From positions 67,351,649 to 67,415,648 of the forward strand of contig NC_092039.1 in the NCBI RefSeq assembly GCF_003086295.3: a stretch of 64,000 nt of DNA, read 5' to 3'. This document shows positions 1 through 12,279 of this stretch, piece after piece. Within the stretch, counting starts at the first letter, position 1, and the number at the start of each line of letters is the position of its first letter. Below the pieces are notes generated by a model. That model ran no database searches and was not told the origin of the DNA. It was given only the letters and a program-made list of their open reading frames with translations. The DNA comes from Arachis hypogaea (lineage: Eukaryota > Streptophyta > Magnoliopsida > Fabales > Fabaceae). A program made the position numbers and the translations under genes.

Positions 1-3000
1 GATTGGGAATAGTTTGATGACTTATTGTTGAGAATTACTGAATTTTAATGGGTTATGTTGGATTTATTGCTGTTGAGCTATTATTTGGTATATTGTAATG
101 TTAATGAGCTTGGTTGGTGGTTGATTTGGAATTGGTTTTGAGGGGTATTGAAGGGTTGGATTTTGAATACAAAATAGTTTGCTAAAAATCAGGTTCTCTT
201 GAAATTAAACGGCAACTTTGAAAGTGAATCAGTGACTCTATAGTGATTGAAATTATAAGAATTTAAGTGTTAAGTAAATTATATTAAGTGTAATTGTGAA
301 AACTCAATTTTGAAGGTTTCGTATCAACTAGAGAATTAGTTATGATTTTCAAACTTGAATTCTAAAATCTGATTTTCTGCATAATTTCTAAACTGAGTCA
401 GCAACTTTGAAAAGCTATAACTAATTCTGTGATTATCAAAATTGCGTGGAACCAAGTCCGGATTAAGCTTGAGAATATAGGGAGCTGGACTGGTTAATTT
501 CAGACTTTTTCATTAAGTTTATGATTTATGGTGAATTTTTGAATTATGGATGTCAAATAAATCTGGTTTTTCTGCAGAACGTTTAACATAGCAGCAACTT
601 GTTTCCTCTATTGGAATTTCTCCAGTTTGAATTTTGAAATGGAACAAATTTTAAATGAAACTCTGGTACTAATACTTTAATTTTATAAAACTTTAGAATT
701 GTTAGAGTTGTGGTTTTAAAGATTTGGATTTTTAAAGTAAGATGTATTATGCAGTAAAAGTCAGGTTTTGTTTTCTAAGTTAGTAATTTTGAGACTTTAT
801 AATTTTTAATTCTGGAATGATATGGAGATGTAACCAATTGGAGGTGAAAGTTGAGTATGTTTAGTACATATGATTCAAATTTCAGGGTTTTCCATATTTT
901 AATAAGTGAGTTATGGGACATGGGAAAAGGTTGTGTTTAATGATTTGTAAAACAGAATTCTGCAGAAATTTACCTAACTTCCAAACTACGTAACTCCTTC
1001 AATAAAAATGGTATGACCCTGGAACCAATTGAGAAAGAAATTTGGATAAGTTAGATTTAACCACATTAATTTTTAAGGTGTTTGGATTCAATTTGGATTT
1101 TATATGAAATTTCGAATGTTGTATGCTGCTGCTGTTTTGTGGATTTAAAACACTGCAGAGCAGTCACGATTTTGCTTATATTTCCGAAGCTAGAGTCAAC
1201 AAAAAATTATGATTTTTGGTTTAGTAGAAATCTTAATCTGAGACGATCGCATGGATATAAAGTTTGCGTAATTCCAAATTCATTTGATAGTTTAAAAACA
1301 AAATGGAAATTAGGTTGCCAAGTTGTGTTGGTAATTATTTTGGATATGGAATTTAAGAAATAGATTTTCTATTATCAAATATTTTTGAGAATATATTGCT
1401 GTGGCAATTGCTGAAAGAGGCTGACAAAATGTTGAGAAAGAAGGAACCCGTAAGGATGGCTAAGTCCTATTTTTAAGGGAGACTATGTCCAAATTTTTAT
1501 AAAGTATAAGGACTTAATCAAAATCAATATTTAAGGCTTATTTAATGATAAAAACTTTAATGATTCTTTTAAAAAGAGATTATTTGGTATACGAGATTGT
1601 TGGCAAGGGCGTGGGTGTTGTCCCGCTTGCGTATTTGCAATTATGAAAGAAAAAGAAAAGATGTAAAGTTTGTATAGTATGATTGAACAGAGAAAGAAAG
1701 TAGTACTGCATAAGAATGTGAAAGTGATGATGAATAATTAGAATGATAATGAATGATAGTAATAAGAATGATTATGTGATGATCTGCTGCATTGAGGCAG
1801 TCAGATAGATAGTGGTGCGACCACTGAGAACGTTTTCCTACGGTTTAGATCCATATTTTATTTCTGTAAGGCAGAGGGGTTATTTCCTGCTACAGCAGTA
1901 CCGTGACCACCTATTCAATTTCTGTAGTGGCAGAGAGGTTATTTCCTGTATACAGAAGATGTGTCGGCATACATCCCTGCAGTGGCAGATGTGTTACTTC
2001 CTACGTGCAGTGGACCCTATGGTGGCAGAGGGGTTATTTCCTGTACACAAGGTTATAGCCAACAGGAAAGCCATATCCGGCTAGTAATGCTGGGTTACGT
2101 CATGAGTGGGTAGAAACCGACAGATGAGCTCATTACCTACACTAGGACTAGACATTCATTATATGCATCTATGTGACATTGTTTGGGTGTGTATATTGTA
2201 ATTGGTTTGCCTAAATGAATAATTCTGATAACTACTAATTGCTATACTTGATATAATTGCTCTTGATTGTATTTGAACCTCATTACTTGTGTTTGTAACT
2301 GATTGGCTGGATTGTGGTGAATTGGGTGTTGGTTGAATTGCTTGGGCCTGAGGCCGTGATGGGATTGTGTTTGAGGTTTAGTAAGTATGAAAGATTGAGT
2401 TGGTTCAGCATAGACTTAATGAACCTATACTTAGAACAAATTAGTCATTAATACGGTCTAGGAAACTTTTAAGATTTTTATAAAAGAAAATATGGGTTTA
2501 GAATTTTGGATAATTAAATGATGCTTTAAAAGATTTTGGATTTTTGAATGTTATGCCGTTGGTTTTCAAAATAAAAGGTTGATAAGGCGAGTAGATCGCT
2601 CCAAATGAAAACAATTTTTCTTTTAAATATTTCTGAATGGAATTAATTATTTGTGTTTTATTCTTTACTTTCATGGCATTCTCGACCTCTACTGAGAACA
2701 TGTAGTTTGGCTCTCACCCGCAAATTTTTCACCCTTTCAGTGACACAGGTTTGAAGACGCAATTTAAAGCTGCAAGCGATTAGTAGGTTTCCTTTATGGT
2801 TTTAATTGCTTTCATAGGGTCCCCTGCTGTTGTCCCTTGAGAATTTTATTTCATATAGAGGGGTAGGTTTGGTATATTATATTTGAGTTTCATTTGGTTT
2901 ATTTTGTATAAGAATTATTATCAATAATATTTATGTCATTATTATTATTTGTAAACGTTTGAATTATGACTTTAATGAAATAAAAATTTTTTTCTGGAAT

Positions 3001-3136
3001 TTTCTTAAAACTGAAACGCGAACTCGATACAAAGGCTCGATAATTAAGTAGTTAATACTAGAGAAGGTTACGTAATGTTCTTTCTAGTAGAAATACCCTG
3101 ACTTAAGCAAGGTATTTTGCTGAACGGGATGTTACA
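1..3136 (+). mobile_element. 3' part of a Del/Tekay-like Ty3-gypsy LTR (family G)
   Basis: Long non-coding A/T-rich stretch ending in GGGATGTTACA, the usual terminus of chromovirus-type LTRs that open TGTAACA. A block near 2125-2460 (CATCTATGTGACATTGTTTGG, then 'GGCCTGAGGCCGTG' and 'TTCAGCATAGACTTAAT') recurs at 48860-49200, so the two are copies of one family. The 5' start lies outside the window. Directly after 3136 an L2 LTR resumes in mid-sequence, so this element was inserted into it. Short open frames inside look fortuitous. Family assignment is from memory of such LTRs. Confidence 0.65.
1866..2050 (+). repeat. Imperfect minisatellite inside the G LTR
   Basis: Four degenerate copies of a unit containing GTGGCAGAGGGGTTATTTCCTG, starting near 1868, 1927, 1980 and 2022. 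Spacing is 43-59 bp. Not seen in the second G LTR at 46042-49811, so it is a local expansion. Confidence 0.7.
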
Positions 3137-4280
3137 ACAGTCATGAGTTTGAAACTCGTCACAATCATCCCATCCCAAATCCTACTTAGAATACCACAGA
3201 CAAGGTTTAGACTTTCCGAATCTTAAGAATGCTGCCAATTGATTCTAGCTTATAGCACGAAGACTCTGAGCTCACGGAATGGAAGGCTCTATTGTCAGGA
3301 GAGGCAACCACGCGTCATGGATCAAGAATCTAAGAGATATACATTCAAGCTTATTTTCATGTAGAACGGAGTGGTTGTTAGGCACGCGTTCATAGATTGA
3401 GAATGGTGATGAGGGTCACATAAACATCACATTCATCATGTTCTTGGGTACGAATGAATATCATAGAATAAGAATAAGTGTAAATTGAATATAAAAACAG
3501 TAGTACTTTGCATTAATACTCGAGGAACAGTAGAGCTCCACACCTTAAGCTATAGTGTGTAGAAACTCCACCATTGAAAATACATAAGTGATGATGGTCC
3601 AGGCATGGCCGTGAGGCCAGCCCCCAATGTCTAAGGACTAAAAATGATCCAAAGATGTTTCGAAAGATCCAGATATCAATACAATAGTAAAAAGTCCTAT
3701 TTATACTAAACTAGTTACTAGGATTTACAGAGATAAGTAAATGATGCAGAAATCCACTTCCGGGGCTCACTTGGTGTGTGCTTGGGCTGAGCATTGAAGC
3801 TTTCATGTGTAGAGACTTTTCTTGGAGTTAAACGCCAGTTATTACGCCAATTTGGGCGTTTAACTGCAGCTTCTATCCTGTTTCTGGCGTTTAACGCCAG
3901 AATAGGGCAGGAAGTTGGCGTTTGAATGCCAGTTTGCATCATCAAAACTTGAGAAAAGCCCATGATGTCTAATTTCCAATGCAATTGAGAGCACGCCATT
4001 TAGGTTTCTGTAGCGCCAAAAAATCCATTTCGAGTGCAGGGAGGTCAGAATCCAACAACATCAGCAGTCCTTTTTCATCCTCTGAATCAAATTTTTGCTC
4101 AGGTCCCTCAATTTCAGCCAGAAAATATTTGAAATCACAGAAAAACACACAAACTCATTGTAAAGTCCAGAAATGTGAATTTTGCTTAAAAACTAATAAA
4201 AATATACTAAAAAGTAGCTAGATTATACTAAAAACTATCTAAAAACAATGCCAAAAAGCATATAAATTATCCGCTCATCA
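3137..4280 (-). mobile_element. L2 LTR, minus strand, 3' end missing
   Basis: Reads as the reverse complement of the L2 LTR: the right end TTATCCGCTCATCA is the complement of the L2 start TGATGAGCGGATAA. Palindromic boxes of the type GGCGTTTAACGCC lie at 3838-3935. The left side is interrupted at 3136/3137 by the G element, so the rest of this LTR should be left of the window. Fragments of open frames here, such as 3718-3999 (-), are the palindrome boxes read by chance. Confidence 0.85.
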
Positions 4281-5338
4281 TAGTGTCAATGGGTATCAAA
4301 TTGACCACAAGGAACCCAAATCACCAACTCAATTAGACCCAATGACTCAAGGTCACTCAATTCCCTTAGACTAGGCCAAGAGTGTAGAAAACTACTCTAT
4401 AACTAGTGAAAACATTTTATCAAATACCTAGAGTGCAATAAAAGTAAACATAATAGATTGCAAGAATTAATAAAAACCATAAGTAACACAAACAAGAAAT
4501 CAACAATAGCAACTAAGACAAACATAAAAAGACATGGAAATATAAAGTTGTATTAAAAGAGAATTGAAATTGACAAGAGAGTGCATAAACTAAATTAGCA
4601 AAATAAAGAAATCAACAAGACAAGTAGATAAACTAAAATGCTAGAACAAATTAAAGTAAAGAAAAGCTAAAATGAAACAAGATTAAAATCTAAATCTTAA
4701 AGGGATTGAAATAAGAACCCTAAAATCTAGAGAGAGGAGAGAGCTTCTCTCTCTAGAATTCTAACCTAAAACATGGTGAAAACTAAACCATGACTACCCG
4801 CTTCCCATTCCCCTTTAATTCTTGGGTTCAAAAGCATCAGAGATGAGTTATATTTGGGCCTTCTTGAGCTTAGGAATCACCTACAGCGTATTGCCTTTAA
4901 TGAGGTCACATGCCGCATGTCACATGTACGGATGGGTCACGCGTACGCGTCTCTGGCAACTTTCCTTACCACGCGTACGCGTCACCTTGACGATTCCTTC
5001 TTCACACGTACGCGTGAACAATGCGTGCGCGTGGCCTTGAATCCACCAAATTCTCATTTCTTCATGAGTTCTCCACTTTGGATGCTTTTTTTTTCACTTC
5101 TTCCATCCAATCCTTGCCTTATGACCCTGAAATCACTCAACAAATATATCAAGGCATCGAATGGAATTAAAGTGAATTAAAATTAGCAGTTTTAAAGGCC
5201 TAAAAAGAATTTTTTTACTCTTAAGTACAAATTAGGAGAAATTCACAAAACCATGCTATTTCATTGAATAAATGTGGGATAAGTTGATAAAATCCCCTAA
5301 ATTCAACACAAGATAAACCACAAATTTGGGGTTTATCA
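4281..5338 (-). mobile_element. L3 3' LTR, minus strand, interrupted
   Basis: The right end GGTTTATCA is the complement of the L3 start TGATAAACC; internal blocks match the plus-strand L3 LTR at 42296-43767 (AATGAAATA-CATGGTTTT near the start; the 'CTTGGC...TAGAGTAG' block near 4370). The 3' part of the LTR is missing because of the L2 insertion at 4280. CpG-rich palindromes of ACGCGTACGCGT type lie at 4938-5035, about where the L2 LTR has its GGCGTTAACGCC boxes. Confidence 0.8.
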
Positions 5339-6681
5339 AACCTCTCCAAACTTAAACTAAGCATGTCCTCATGCTAAACTAAGAAAGACAAGAAATGGGG
5401 TATGAACATTTATTCGATGCAAATAAACTATATACACCTATCTACACGCATGCAACTAAATGCAAAATTCTTCTACCTACTTGGTTAAAAGTAAATCAAC
5501 TTCCAAGAACATATATAAAAAAGTAGGGCTAAGATAGTATGATGATTCATGAATCCATCAATTCAAATATCAAAATGAAGTAATAACAAACTTTTGAAGA
5601 AGAAAGCTCGTGAAAGGAGGGAACAAGGAATTGAGCATCGAACCCTCACCGGAAGTGTATCTACTCTAGTCACTCAAGTGTATAGGGTTGATTCACTAAA
5701 TTATCCTCTAATTGAGCTTTCCAAGATTTGTTTTTCATCTAACAATCAACAATTATTCAATGTATGCATACCTTTATCATAAGGACTTATTCATAGGTTG
5801 TAATGGGGCTAAGGTAAAGGTAAGGATATATATATATATGGCTAAGTGAGTTTGAAATTTGCATCCTTGATTAACCTAAGCTCTCACCAAACACATATAA
5901 CAACCTATACAATTCTAATACTCCACCTAGCTATCCATCATTCCCATTTTTTTTCATATACTCATGCATTCTCTTCAATTCACATTCCATATGCATTGTT
6001 ATTATTACTTTACTTTGGGGCATTTTTGTCCACTTTTTTTATTGCTTTTCTTTTTTTCTTTTTTCTTTTTTTTATATATATATTTTTCTTTTTCTTTATA
6101 ATTTTTTTCACACTAAAGTATATACAAACATATCAATGCATATGGTTTTCAATATTTTATGCATGAGTATGTACCCAATTCCCAAGATCTTCAACAAAAT
6201 TATAAAAACACATTCTTATCTCACCTAATGTTCGCAATTTTCCCAAACTTGAATGATAAACACTCTCACTAGCCTAAGCTAATCAAAGATCCAAATTAAG
6301 GACATTTATTGTTTTTCACTTAGGGGTAGTGATGTGCTAAAATTAAGAACAAAAGGAGTTTAGCATAGGCTCAAAGTTGGTTAACAATGGTAAATTAAAG
6401 CTAAGGCTATTTGGGTAAGTGAGCTATTGAAATGACGGCCTCAATCATATAAATGCATTCATACACAAAAAAAATGGACATAAAGAATCAAACAAATCAA
6501 TGATTACAATCATAAAAAGAGAATAACACACATAAGAATGAAAATAGTGGTTATATGATGTAACCACACAATCAGTCTCAAAACTCACATGCTTATGTGT
6601 TCTTAGCTCAAAAACTATGTTCCAAAATTAATTCCTTCAAGCAAGTTCACACACACAAAAATTTTAATTCAAATTGGTAGG
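5339..6681 (-). mobile_element. L3 element, internal 3' region next to its LTR
   Basis: Lies just inside the L3 3' LTR in the same minus orientation. It begins (sense) ...AAGTTTGGAGAGGTT against the LTR, a purine-rich plus-strand primer site, with hairpin AGCATG-AGGA-CATGCT at 5360-5375. No coding region recognised; the frame at 5846-6166 is a T-rich low-complexity run. Interrupted at 6681 by element A and continued at 41119. Confidence 0.65.
5341..5375 (-). promoter_or_regulatory. PPT and adjoining AGGA-loop hairpin of L3
   Basis: In minus-strand sense: stem AGCATG, loop AGGA, stem CATGCT (5375-5360), 6 nt, then AAGTTTGGAGAGG (5353-5341) two bases before the LTR. Same layout as in the L2 and L4 families but with a different stem sequence, so the pairing is kept while the bases differ. 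Confidence 0.6.
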
Positions 6682-8118
6682 TGATCCGTGAGCATCTTTC
6701 TTGTCTTTTCCTAGTGAATTTGCAATCAATTTGTTAATCTAGAATTAATTATCCTTTAGCCACTATGGATGCTACTTTGAGTCTTGTGCAATTTTGTTTA
6801 TTTTAGGTAGCATTTGGCTGGAATTGATGGAGTATCTGCAGCACAAAAATTTAAATGAGATGACAGCGAGAAGCGACGCGCACGCGTACCTAACGCGTGC
6901 GCGTGATTTGGAGCTTTCCATGGTGACACGGGCACGTGAATGACACGTACGCGTGATTTGAAGATTTTCACGACGATGTGTATGCGTACGTGACCCGTAC
7001 GCGTGAACGCAAAGAATACCATTGATGCATACGCGTGACTGACGCATACGCGTGACATGCGCCACATGCAGAAAACGCAGAAAAATGCTGGGGGCAATTT
7101 TTGGGCTGTTTTTGACCCAGTTTTCAGCCCAGGAAACACAGATTAGAGGCTGCAGAATGGAGGACTCAAGGGAATACTTCCTGTTACTTCCCAAGTTAGG
7201 CGTGGGTCCTACGAAGCAAGTGGTCTCCATCCATCTGCTAAAGACTTGCTGATTGCCATAATTAATTCTTATTTAAATTTAAATATTATAGGAAAAGATA
7301 TTAGTTTAGATATTAGATTTTAAATTAATCAGGATTAGGTATAAAAGATATTAGGATTTTATACCAATTAACATTCTGTACTTCCAGTTTACCTGAATCC
7401 TTATTTTTCTCTGAGTCATGAGCAACTAAACCTCTATTGTTAAGGTTAGGAACTCTGTCTATTGTATGGATTGATAGTGTTTTCATTCTTTATTTTATGA
7501 ATTTGGGTGGAATGGAAGTATGACCCATGTTCTAATTGAGTTCTTGTATAACTTGGAAAAGCTCTGTACTTGAACAACTGCTTGAAAACAATTTCTCCTA
7601 AATTCTAATTATCTGGATTTAACGGGATACGTGACATATAATCCTCTTATATTTGGATTATTAGGATTTTTGTGGCATATAAACTGGAATTTGATCATCA
7701 CCCTCTAATTGGAATTAACTGACCAAGGAATTGGCAGTTGATGAATTTTAGAGGAGACTAGAAAGGTCTAAGGAATTAGGGTCTAGTCACATATAGTTTG
7801 CCATGAATTAAATCTTGCATGATTAAGATAGTTAGTAAGAAAAGTCAATCCAGAAAATAGATAACTCTGAAGCCTTAACTATTTTCTCCCATATTTTATT
7901 CCCAACTTATTCACCTGCTGTCTTCAAACTCTTAATTTACTGTTTAATGCTCGTTGAACATCCAACACTCTTTTATGCTTGCCTAACTAAGCCAATCACT
8001 CAATCATTGTTGCTTGATCCATAAATCCTCATGGGATCGACCCTCACTCACCTGAGTTATTACTTGGTACGACCCGGTGCACTTGTCGGTTAGTTTGTGG
8101 GTTATAAATCTTGCGTCA
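6682..8118 (+). repeat. 5' LTR of element A (L4)
   Basis: Starts TGATCCGTGAGC (TGATGCGTGAGC in the 3' copy), ends TTGCGTCA, flanked by GTAGG on the left and the primer site on the right. CpG-rich palindromes of ACGCGTACGCGT type fill 6880-7060. About 45 bp shorter than the 3' LTR, mainly from a difference near 7480. Open frames at 6772-7230 and 6798-7139 are these repeats read by chance. Confidence 0.9.
7340..7347 (+). promoter_or_regulatory. Putative TATA box of L4 LTR
   Basis: TATAAAAG about 660 bp into the LTR and downstream of the palindrome cluster. The 3' LTR has TATAAAAG at the matching place near 40300. Position fits a U3 promoter; no experimental support. Confidence 0.5.
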
Positions 8119-8124
8119 AGTTTT

Positions 8125-8142
8125 TGGCGCCGTTGCCGGGGA
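8125..8142 (+). promoter_or_regulatory. Primer-binding site of element A
   Basis: TGGCGCCGTTGCCGGGGA begins 6 nt after the LTR end. From memory it is complementary to the 3' end of a plant tRNA-Asp, as used by Athila-like elements. Confidence 0.85.
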
Positions 8143-8382
8143 TTGATAGTGATTAACAACTATTAGTTGTTTGGTTGCTTAGATTAGGCGTTTTATTTTT
8201 AATTTTATTAAAATCTATTTTTAATATTTTCAAAAAAAAAGAAAAAAATAATTTAATAGCACTAATATTTTTAGTAATTTCTGAAATTAAGTTTGGTGTT
8301 TCCTAGTTCAAGTTACCTCACTGGAAATTCTCTGCACTCTGACGTAGAGAGTTCCATTTTGTTTTTTGTCTTCTATTTGTTT
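8143..8382 (+). other. Leader of element A
   Basis: A/T-rich, no gene. Contains the word AAGTTTGGTGT at 8289-8299, about 85 nt before the gag start. Confidence 0.6.
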
Positions 8383-9940
8383 ATGCGCAGGAACAGAGAC
8401 AAAGAACATCTCTTAGACTTTGATCCTGAACCTGAAAGGACTTTCAGGCGGCGTTTACAACAAGCTAGACTTTGCAAGGCTGTAGAATCCATTATGGATC
8501 CTAACAATGCTGATAATGCCAATGTGGCAAATCTGAATGGGAATGAGCAACAAAGGAGAGTACTTGGCTCTTACTTTGCTCTTATTGCAGATCTTTATGG
8601 AAAAAGCATTGTGGTGCCTTCTATAGCTGCGAACAACTTTGAGTTGAAGCCACAACTGGTCACCCTGGTGCAACAAAATTGCCAGTATCATGGTCTTCCT
8701 CACGAAGATCCAAGGAGAGTCTGGATACTTGGAACAAGGTTGTTACTGTGTTTCTCACTAAATTTTTCCCACCAAAGAAGCTGACTAAGCTTAGGGTGGA
8801 GGTTCAGACCTTCAGGTAGAAGGATGGTGAAACTCTGTATGAAGCTTGGAAGAGATACAAGCTACTGACTAGGCAATGTCCTCCAGACATGTTCTGCAAG
8901 TGGCCCCAACTAGATATCTTTTATGAAGGTTTAGATAAAATGTCCAAGATGTTCTTAGATAATTCTGTAGAAGGTTCATTGCACAAGAAGAAGACAACAG
9001 AGGAGATTATTGAGCTTATTGAATTGGTTGCTAGCATCCATTATACTCATCTAACAGGAATTTTGTGAACTCTGAGGCTCCTCAGAAGAAGGGTGTCATG
9101 GAAGTAGAAGCTCTTAATGTTATTCTTGCTTAGAACAAGCTTATGTCTCAGCAAATAAGTCTACTTACTCAACACATGGGTGGCATGAAAGTCTCAGCTA
9201 TCAACACCCAAAATCCACTTCAAGAGGTCTCCCATGACATGGCAGGAAATTTAGTGCAAAATTACAATTATGATTATGCTCAAGCCTCTTCTGAACAGGT
9301 CAATTACATGGGGAGTGGTTCTAGAAATCCCAATAATGACCCCTATTCTCAGACATACAATCAAGGATAGAGAAATTACCCAAATTTTGGGTGGAGAGAC
9401 CAACCTCAGAGACCTCAGAATTTCAACAATAATTCTCAGGGCGGCTTCCAACAGAACAATTATAATAACCACCAATTTCAGTCTCAGCAGCAACAACCAC
9501 CTCAGCATGCTAACTCTAAATCCCAAGAAGATTCTAATTGGGAGATGATGAGGAATTTTATGCAGGAAACCAGAGCCTCCCTTAGAAACATGGAAGTACA
9601 AATGGGCCAGCTGAGCAAGCAAATACATGAGAGGTCTGCAAGTACATTACTAGGTAATATAGTAGTGAACCCAAGAGAAGATTGCAAGGTTATTCATTTG
9701 AGAAGTGGTAAAGTAGCTGGCTCTGAGACCAAGGCCAATGAAGAATTAGTTGAAAAAGAAGCTACAGAGGAGAAGAAGGAAGAAGTAGAGCGCGCCCCTC
9801 CTAAGCGTGAAGATAACCCATTCCTTGATTCTCTTGACACTTATCCTACCTTGCCAAAGGCTCCTGAATACAGGCCAAAAAGGCCATATCCTCAGGGCTT
9901 TAGAAGGCTTCCAAAGAAAAGTAGTTTTCCAAATTTTTAG
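8383..9940 (+). pseudogene. gag: gag of element A, broken
   Basis: Starts ATG (MRRNRDKEHLLDFDPEPERT), matching the N-terminus of the L2 gags (MSRNK...EPERTLKRKLREAK). The block NNFELKPQLVTLVQQNC...GLPHEDP precedes an internal deletion near 8710, where the middle of the Retrotrans_gag domain seen in D is missing. The domain resumes with WNKVVTVFLTKFFPPKKLTKLRVE and LYEAWKRYK. Stops at 8818 and 9133 replace glutamines present in D or E, and a frameshift lies near 9035. The C-terminal part (9545-9940) is Q/N-rich then acidic and lysine-rich. No CCHC zinc knuckle seen. Function in family: capsid protein packaging element RNA. Confidence 0.85.
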
Positions 9941-9993
9941 ATGTCTTCAAGAAGCTACAGATCAACATTCCTTTTGTAGAGGCTCTTGAGTAA

Positions 9994-10641
9994 ATGCCTC
10001 TTTATGCTAAATTTATGAAAGAGTTGTTGACCCATAAGAGGAATTGGAAGGAACAAGAAATAGTGGGGTTAACCAAGGAATGTAGTGCAATTATTCAACA
10101 CAATCTCCCTAAGAAAATGCCAGACCCAAGGAGCTTTGTCATTCCTTGCAGTATTAGAGATGTCACCATTCAGAGAGCTTTATGTGACCTTGGAGCTAGC
10201 ATCAATCTAATGCCACTTTCAGTGATGAAAAAGTTTCAAATTGAGGAGGTAAAACCCACTTGTATTTCTCTTCAACTTGCTGATCTTTCTGTTAAATTAC
10301 CTGCGGGTGTTGTTGAGGATTTACTTGTTAAAGTAGGACCATTTATTTTTCCTGTTAATTTTGTCATATTAGACATGGAAGAGGAGGTAAAATCTTCTAT
10401 TATACTTGGTAGACCATTTTTAGCTACAGGTAGAGCTCTGGTTGATGTGCAAAAGGGTGAATTAACCCTGAGGGTCAATGAAGAACAGGCGGTCCTAAAT
10501 GTTTTTGAGGCTCTCAAACACCCTAATGATTCTGAAGGGTGCATGAAAATAGATGTTATTGAACCACTTGTTCAAGAGGTACTGAAAGCTGAGGTGCTTG
10601 ATGACATTCTGGATCCTGTTTCTGAGTATGAATTAGTTTAA
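9994..10641 (+). pseudogene. Aspartic protease region of element A
   Basis: An open frame of 215 codons. The retropepsin-like active-site motif is DLGASINLMPLSV, with catalytic Asp at 10186-10188; the flap side shows IILGRPFLATGRALVDV. In the family this enzyme cleaves the gag-pol polyprotein. The frame should be continuous with gag upstream, but stops (TAG near 9938, TAA near 9990) interrupt it. The same region in D and E has DLGSG or DLGSS, so element A is closest to the usual motif. Confidence 0.85.
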
Positions 10642-10668
10642 GTTGATGATTCACCATCCTAGAAGGCT

Positions 10669-11740
10669 ATGGTTTACACGCCTAAAGCAGAGGAGGAAGC
10701 CCCCAAGCTTGAGCTCAAACCTTTACCTCCTTCTCTGAAATATGTGTTCTTGGGTGAAAATGATTCATGTCCGGTGATTATTAGCTCTTCCCTGAATCCT
10801 GAAGAGGAAGAGGCGCTTGTTTCAGTGATCAAGAGCCATAAAACAGCTCTTGGGTGGACCATTAGTGACTTGAAGGGGATTAGTCCAACCAAGTGTATGC
10901 ACAAGATCCTTCTTCAAGATGATGCTAAACCAGTTGTGCAACCACAAAGGAGACTCAATCCAACCATGAAAGAGGTGGTCCAAAAAGAGATAATGAAATT
11001 ATGGGAAGCAGGTATTATTTACCCTATTTCTGACAGTCCTTGGGTAAGTCCTGTGCAGGTAGTTCCCAAGAAAGGATGGATGACAGTGATCCAGAATGAA
11101 AAGAATGAGCTTATTCCTACAAGAATAATCACAGGATGGAGAATGTGTATAGACTACAAGAGGCTCAACACTGCTACAAGGAAGGATCATTTTCCCATGT
11201 CTTTCATTGATCAAATGCTTTAGAGGTTAGCTGGTCATGCTTTTTATTGTTTTCTAGATGGATATTCTGGATATAATCAAATTGCAGTGGACCCTCAAGA
11301 TCAAGAGAAGACAGCATTCACATGCCCCTTTGGAGTATTTGCCTACAGGAGAATTCCATTTGGACTTTGTAATGCTCCAGCAACTTTTCAGAGGTCTATG
11401 CTTTCAATTTTTTCTGACATGGTTGAAAAGTTCATTGAGGTATTTATGGATGACTTTTCTGTTTTTGGTAATTCTTTTGAATCATGTCTTAAGCATTTAT
11501 CTCTTGTCTTGAAACGGTGTCAAGAATCAAACCGTGTTTTGAATTAGGAAAAATGCCATTTTATGGTCACATAAGGTATTGTTCCTAGACACCGAATTTC
11601 AAGTAAGGGAATTGAGGTTGATAGAGCAAAGGTGGAGGTAATTGAAAAATTACCACCACCAGCTAATGTTAAGGCAGTCAGGAGTTTCTTGGGCCATGCA
11701 TGATTTTATAGGAGATTTATAAAGGACTTTTCTAAAATTG
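10669..11740 (+). pseudogene. Reverse transcriptase of element A, broken
   Basis: Ty3-gypsy RT blocks in order: WVSPVQVVPKKG, then WRMCIDYKRLNTATRKDHFP (11135-11195), FLDGYSGYNQIAVDPQDQEKTAFTCPFG (11250-11330), PFGLCNAPATFQRSM and the catalytic FMDD at 11443-11454 (FMDD in place of the usual YVDD/FMDD, normal for this group). In-frame stops at 11221 (TAG), 11545 (TAG), about 11570 (TAA) and about 11700 (TGA) destroy the frame. The thumb/connection ends in [17 protein letters not shown]. This is the only RT in the window. Confidence 0.9.
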
Positions 11741-12235
11741 CTAAACCATTGAGCAACCTGTTGGTTGTTGATGTTCCTTTTGTCTTTGATTCTGATTGTC
11801 TGCATGCTTTTGAAACTCTGAAAGCAAACCTTACCTCTGCTCCCATTATAGCTCCCCCTGACTGTGATTTACCATTTGAATTGATGTGTGATGCCAGTGA
11901 TTTTGCTATAGGAGCTGTTTTAGGACAGAGGCATGGTAAGCTTGTACATATCATTTACTATGCCAGTCGTGTGTTAAATGATGCACAAAAGAATTACACA
12001 ACTACAGAAAAGGAATTATTAGCTGTTGTGTATGCTGTTGATAAGTTTAGATCCTATTTACTTGGTTCTAAGGTTATTTATACTGATCATGCTGCTTTGA
12101 AGTACCTTCTAACCAAACAGGATTCTAAACCAAGATTAATCAGATGGGTGTTGCTCCTTCAAGAGTTTGATATTGAGATAAAAGACAGGAAAAGGGTCAA
12201 AAAATCAAGTAGCTGACCATCTCTCTAGAATTGAG
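11741..12235 (+). pseudogene. RNase H of element A
   Basis: Continues from RT in one frame from about 11705 to 12190. Motifs: [16 protein letters not shown] with first catalytic Asp near 11890, [35 protein letters not shown], and [11 protein letters not shown] near 12078. The enzyme degrades the RNA strand during reverse transcription. At about 12190 an extra A in an A-run (AGGAAAAGGG) shifts the frame; after it the sequence reads [11 protein letters not shown], the usual end of this domain. Confidence 0.85.
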
Positions 12236-12279
12236 CCTAAAGCAGGAGTATAACCACCCACAGCTGTGACTGAGACATT

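Noticed and set aside
5846..6166. 106-codon F/I/L-rich frame resembling a membrane protein
   Set aside because: T-rich low-complexity run in non-coding sequence of the L3 element.
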